DNA of 64,000 nt from Firm-04 sp964392175 (lineage in GTDB: Bacteria; Bacillota; Clostridia; Oscillospirales; Ruminococcaceae): contig CAYMOJ010000001.1 of the NCBI GenBank assembly GCA_964392175.1, positions 1 to 64,000 on the forward strand, read 5' to 3'. A model generated the notes under the pieces. That model saw only the letters and a program-made list of their open reading frames with translations. It did no database searches and was not told the DNA's origin. Made by a program: the position numbers and the translations under genes. Shown here in pieces: positions 61,648 through 64,000 of this stretch (the stretch's first letter is position 1; each line of letters begins with the position of its first letter).

Positions 61648-62354
61648 ACATAAAATACCTTTCTGTCATCCAGTCGCAAACACGCCAATCTCCCACCTGC
61701 TTCGGCAAACACCGCGCCACAATCAATGTTGATATAGCTTTCGGTGAACAACACCTCTGCTTTTGGCGCATTGGGCAGATATGAAAGCGTTGGCGTATGC
61801 CCGAACACCATCACCGTATCACCGGCATAAACCGTATCGGTATCAGGACGCGCCTGCAAAAAATCATCGGGGGCATAGTCTTTCAATGGTTTTCCCTTAC
61901 GGTAATTGCGTATGCCACTATGCGTCAGCAGATACGGCACACCGCCCACCACACATTTCTCATAGAGTGAAAACTCCGAGAGATATGCAAGGATCAGCTG
62001 CCGCTTTACAGGTGTCAACTCCAAAAACTGGTTCAGCGTAACATCGCCGCCATTTTGTAGCCATGGTGTACAAACCTCATGAACAAACGGAAAATACTGC
62101 TGATAAAAATTTTCGGTGGTCGCTTGCGGCGAAATATGCTCTGCACAGCGCAAGAACAGTGCCTCATGGTTCCCCATCAGTGGATACACATTGCTACGTT
62201 CCATGCAATCCAGCAGCAACGGGATCGGCTCCGTACCACGGTCGACCATATCCCCCAGAATAAACAGATCGTCAGCCTCCTGCAAATCAATCTCGCGACA
62301 CATCTGCAAAAATTGCTGATAGCAGCCATGCAGGTCGCTCATTACATAGGTCAT
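61644..62354 (-). CDS. Metallophosphoesterase, Ser/Thr protein phosphatase-like
   Basis: A 236-residue calcineurin-like phosphoesterase with the three core motifs SDLHG, GDMVDRG and GNHE and a later HSG and GHTP. It resembles PrpA/ApaH-type enzymes; substrates may be phosphoproteins or Ap4A. AAAGGATC precedes the ATG. Confidence 0.9.
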   Translation of the reverse strand: MTYVMSDLHGCYQQFLQMCREIDLQEADDLFILGDMVDRGTEPIPLLLDCMERSNVYPLMGNHEALFLRCAEHISPQATTENFYQQYFPFVHEVCTPWLQNGGDVTLNQFLELTPVKRQLILAYLSEFSLYEKCVVGGVPYLLTHSGIRNYRKGKPLKDYAPDDFLQARPDTDTVYAGDTVMVFGHTPTLSYLPNAPKAEVLFTESYINIDCGAVFAEAGGRLACLRLDDRKVFYV

Positions 62355-62387
62355 TGCAAAGATCCTTTCGCAACAAATTCAACAGCA

Positions 62388-63107
62388 TTACAAATTACCC
62401 GTCAAATGCATCAACACAGCAAGTGCTGCAACAGGTGCGGTTTCGCAACGTAAAATACGCTTTCCCAACCACACGGGAATCACATCATACTGTTGCAGCA
62501 GCGCGATTTCCTGCGGATCAAACCCGCCCTCGCTGCCGATCAGCACAGCATATTGCTTAGCATCTGCCCGTATTTGTGAAAAGCGCACACCGCCCTCCGT
62601 TTCATACAGCACCACTGCGACATCCTTCTGCTGCATTTGCCTTGCGGCTTGCTCCAGCGTACACAATGCCCCGATGCACGGTATCTTCCCTCTACCACTT
62701 TGCATGGCAGCTGCCTGCGCAATTTTTTCATATCGACTGCGCTTTTTTTCGAATTCTTTTGCCGTCAGCCGCGCCACACATCGTTTGGTCAGCACCGGCA
62801 CGATTTCGGAAACGCCCAGTTCCACAGCCTTCTGCACAATTTGCTCCAGCTTATCGGCCTTTGGCAATGCCTGATACAGTACAACACGCACAGTAGGCTC
62901 GGCAGCACAGGGGGCTGTAGACAAAACAGACAGCCCTATGGTCTCGGGAGTAATGTGCACGATTTCGCACTGATAATCGATACCGTTTGCGCAAACTGTC
63001 ACAGCTTCGCCCACACGCATTCGCAAAGAAAGCCCAATATGCCTTGCGTGTTCGCCCGTAAGATAGGGATGGGCGGTGGTGAATGTATCATCAAAAAAGC
63101 GTGGCAT
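62388..63107 (-). CDS. rsmE: 16S rRNA (uracil1498-N3)-methyltransferase
   Basis: A 239-residue SPOUT methyltransferase. MPRFF opens the protein, KADKLEQIVQKAVELGV and VLIGSEGGFDPQE are RsmE hallmarks (the latter the SAM-binding knot), and RILRCETAPVAAL ends it. ATG 63107 follows AAAGGGG. First gene of a five-gene run down to the expansin. Confidence 0.95.
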   Translation of the reverse strand: MPRFFDDTFTTAHPYLTGEHARHIGLSLRMRVGEAVTVCANGIDYQCEIVHITPETIGLSVLSTAPCAAEPTVRVVLYQALPKADKLEQIVQKAVELGVSEIVPVLTKRCVARLTAKEFEKKRSRYEKIAQAAAMQSGRGKIPCIGALCTLEQAARQMQQKDVAVVLYETEGGVRFSQIRADAKQYAVLIGSEGGFDPQEIALLQQYDVIPVWLGKRILRCETAPVAALAVLMHLTGNL

Positions 63108-63147
63108 CCCTGCACGCCCCTTTCCGCGTTCTAATATCCTACGATAC

Positions 63148-63176
63148 AGTATACCATATTTTTCGCCAAAATGCAA
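63148..63176 (-). promoter_or_regulatory. rsmE operon promoter
   Basis: On the minus strand TTGCAT (63176-63171) and TATACT (63153-63148) with 17-base spacing and TGG extended -10. Confidence 0.78.
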
Positions 63177-63246
63177 TAGAACCAAGAAGTCGAGGCATCG
63201 CGATATGTAGTGCTACAATAGATCACAAAAAAAATCTCATCGCTGA

Positions 63247-63275
63247 TTGACAGAAATCGTAAAATGTGCTATAAT
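63247..63275 (+). promoter_or_regulatory. gatC promoter
   Basis: TTGACA at 63247-63252 and TATAAT at 63270-63275: consensus, 17-base spacer, TGC extended -10. Confidence 0.9.
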
Positions 63276-63324
63276 GTCCCCATCGTAGTCGATTGAAAGC
63301 GATCCCTTGCGGATAACGTATGGT

Positions 63325-63360
63325 CGGTCTTTCGTCTTTGCTACGAAAGACCGTTTTCGC
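63325..63360 (+). terminator. Terminator-like hairpin in the gatC leader
   Basis: CGGTCTTTCG and CGAAAGACCG form a perfect 10-bp stem with an 8-base loop, followed by TTTTCGCTTTT. It lies between promoter and gene, about 43 bases after the predicted start of transcription, so it may attenuate the operon. Confidence 0.65.
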
Positions 63361-63408
63361 TTTTCCCTCTGCCACGGTTCATTTTGATAACATAAAGGAG
63401 CGATTATC

Positions 63409-63690
63409 ATGAACACAGAAACTTTGCAAAAACTCGAAAAGCTGAACCAGCTCTGTTTGACGAATGCTGAAAAAGCAACCGTAACAGCGTTCTTCAATCA
63501 GCAGGCAGACTACTTCTCATGCCTAAATCAAATCGACACTGATAATATCGAGCGCATGGTTCATGTTATGCCGATTCTGACTGTTGTGCGAGAGGATCGC
63601 GAGATCAAACTGTTTACCCGGGATGCATTGCAAGAAAGTGCCCCCGAAACCTACGATGGCTACTGGCAAGTGCCTCGTTTGATTGAGTGA
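63409..63690 (+). CDS. gatC: Aspartyl/glutamyl-tRNA amidotransferase subunit C
   Basis: A 93-residue GatC: N-terminal helices (ETLQKLEKLNQLCLTNAEK) and the typical C-terminal stretch 'F..D.....AP....GYWQVPRLIE'. It stabilises GatA and GatB in the transamidosome. AAAGGAG precedes ATG. The gatA-like gene follows 18 bases later. Confidence 0.88.
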   Translation: MNTETLQKLEKLNQLCLTNAEKATVTAFFNQQADYFSCLNQIDTDNIERMVHVMPILTVVREDREIKLFTRDALQESAPETYDGYWQVPRLIE

Positions 63691-63708
63691 AACGAAAGGA
63701 GTGCTACC

Positions 63709-64000
63709 ATGAAGCTGTATATTACAGAACAAGGCGCAGCATCACCAAACACGATTGCGCTGGATGATATGATCTTGACCAAAACCGTACCCACTTCCGC
63801 AGGCTCAAAGATGCTTGACGGCTATCAGGGGTTGTTTGATGCAGATATCATTGCAAGACTGGAATCGGCCGGCTACACCATCGGTGGCAAGGTCAATGTG
63901 GGTGAATTCTCCATTGATCTGCTGGGCGAGACCTCATACTATGGTGCCTGCACCAATGAAAAGGGCGATTTGACCGCTGCCGTTGCAGAAGTTGTAAAAG
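63709..64000 (+). CDS. GatA-like amidase protein lacking visible catalytic motifs (partial, runs off the window)
   Basis: The first 97 residues are in the window. PTSAGSKMLDGYQGLFDADI then LESAGYTIGGKVNVGEF align with GatA/amidase-signature proteins, but at residue 30 instead of about 95, so the N-terminal helices are missing. The catalytic Lys stretch (usually 'IKDN') reads ALDDM, and where the 'GGSSGGS' nucleophile region should come, the sequence reads NEKGDLTAAVAEVVK. It is likely a non-catalytic relative. AAAGGAG lies upstream of ATG 63709. Confidence 0.7.
   Translation, partial: MKLYITEQGAASPNTIALDDMILTKTVPTSAGSKMLDGYQGLFDADIIARLESAGYTIGGKVNVGEFSIDLLGETSYYGACTNEKGDLTAAVAEVVK

Noticed and set aside
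63276..63408. T-box riboswitch before gatC
   Set aside because: The leader before the hairpin is only about 45 bases and no T-box consensus is seen.
1..64000. CRISPR arrays, tRNA or rRNA genes, transposases, prophage genes
   Set aside because: No regularly spaced repeats, TPsiC-arm-like sequences, transposase motifs or phage genes were noticed.

Overview
The window looks like a chromosomal stretch from a Gram-positive, endospore-forming, plant-fibre-degrading gut Firmicute close to Ruminococcus (Oscillospiraceae). Three points support this. Secreted proteins end in type I dockerins of Ruminococcus style (11627-13723, 28739-30583, 34544-38041) and there is a secreted expansin (59852-60727). 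The spore-coat basement genes sipL and spoIVA are present. Housekeeping genes have AGGAGG-type ribosome sites and sigma-A promoters, many with an extended -10 (TGnTATAAT). Base composition is moderate and even. I see no rRNA, tRNA, CRISPR array, insertion sequence or prophage.

Layout. 0.1-7.4 kb: the M16 pair yfmF-yfmH, lgt, folD, an M24 aminopeptidase and cysS. 7.5-11.5 kb: a large c-di-GMP regulator (LacI-like sensor, GGDEF, EAL, C-terminal beta-helix) behind a structured leader. 11.6-13.7 kb: a secreted dockerin protein made of repeated modules. 13.9-17.9 kb (minus): parA-parB-guaB, then a degenerate CpsB-like gene. 18.1-21.4 kb: a two-component system. 21.7-25 kb: miaB and a lipoprotein, divergent. 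25-28.5 kb: LUD protein, Sfp-type phosphopantetheinyl transferase, SDR and a double-domain ThyX. 28.7-30.6 kb: a second dockerin protein with a 30-threonine linker. 30.9-33.3 kb: ylxM-ffh-rpsP-khpA. 33.6-44.8 kb (minus): a Nudix-pyrophosphatase fusion, a dockerin pectate lyase, and a run of esterase, membrane glycosyltransferase, ECF sigma factor, DUF4367-like protein and an MmeI-type restriction-modification enzyme. 45-49.8 kb: trmB, a small gene, pyrC, an Lrp regulator, an aminotransferase and ispE. 49.8-51.3 kb: radC and gene relics. 51.4-54.1 kb: queA and pyk. 54.4-57.4 kb (minus): sipL-spoIVA. 57.6-63.1 kb: an aldose epimerase, DUF378 and NERD proteins, and an rsmE-phosphatase-mnmM-membrane protein-expansin operon. 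63.4-64 kb: gatC and the start of a very odd gatA-like gene.

How the genes fit together. The dockerin proteins, pectate lyase, expansin and carbohydrate-type esterase point to cellulosomal attack on pectin and cellulose-rich walls; no scaffoldin lies in the window. The c-di-GMP regulator combines a sugar-sensor-like domain with a beta-helix resembling carbohydrate-binding domains and sits directly before a dockerin gene, so it may link substrate sensing to fibre degradation. That link is inference.

The observations most worth checking are the c-di-GMP/beta-helix protein and its leader, the gatA-like gene that has lost visible catalytic motifs, the ThyX whose signature motif is divided between two halves, the Nudix-pyrophosphatase fusion, the restriction enzyme downstream of an ECF sigma factor, and a near-perfect palindrome filling the pyk promoter spacer. 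All calls come from reading the sequence; no database search was run.
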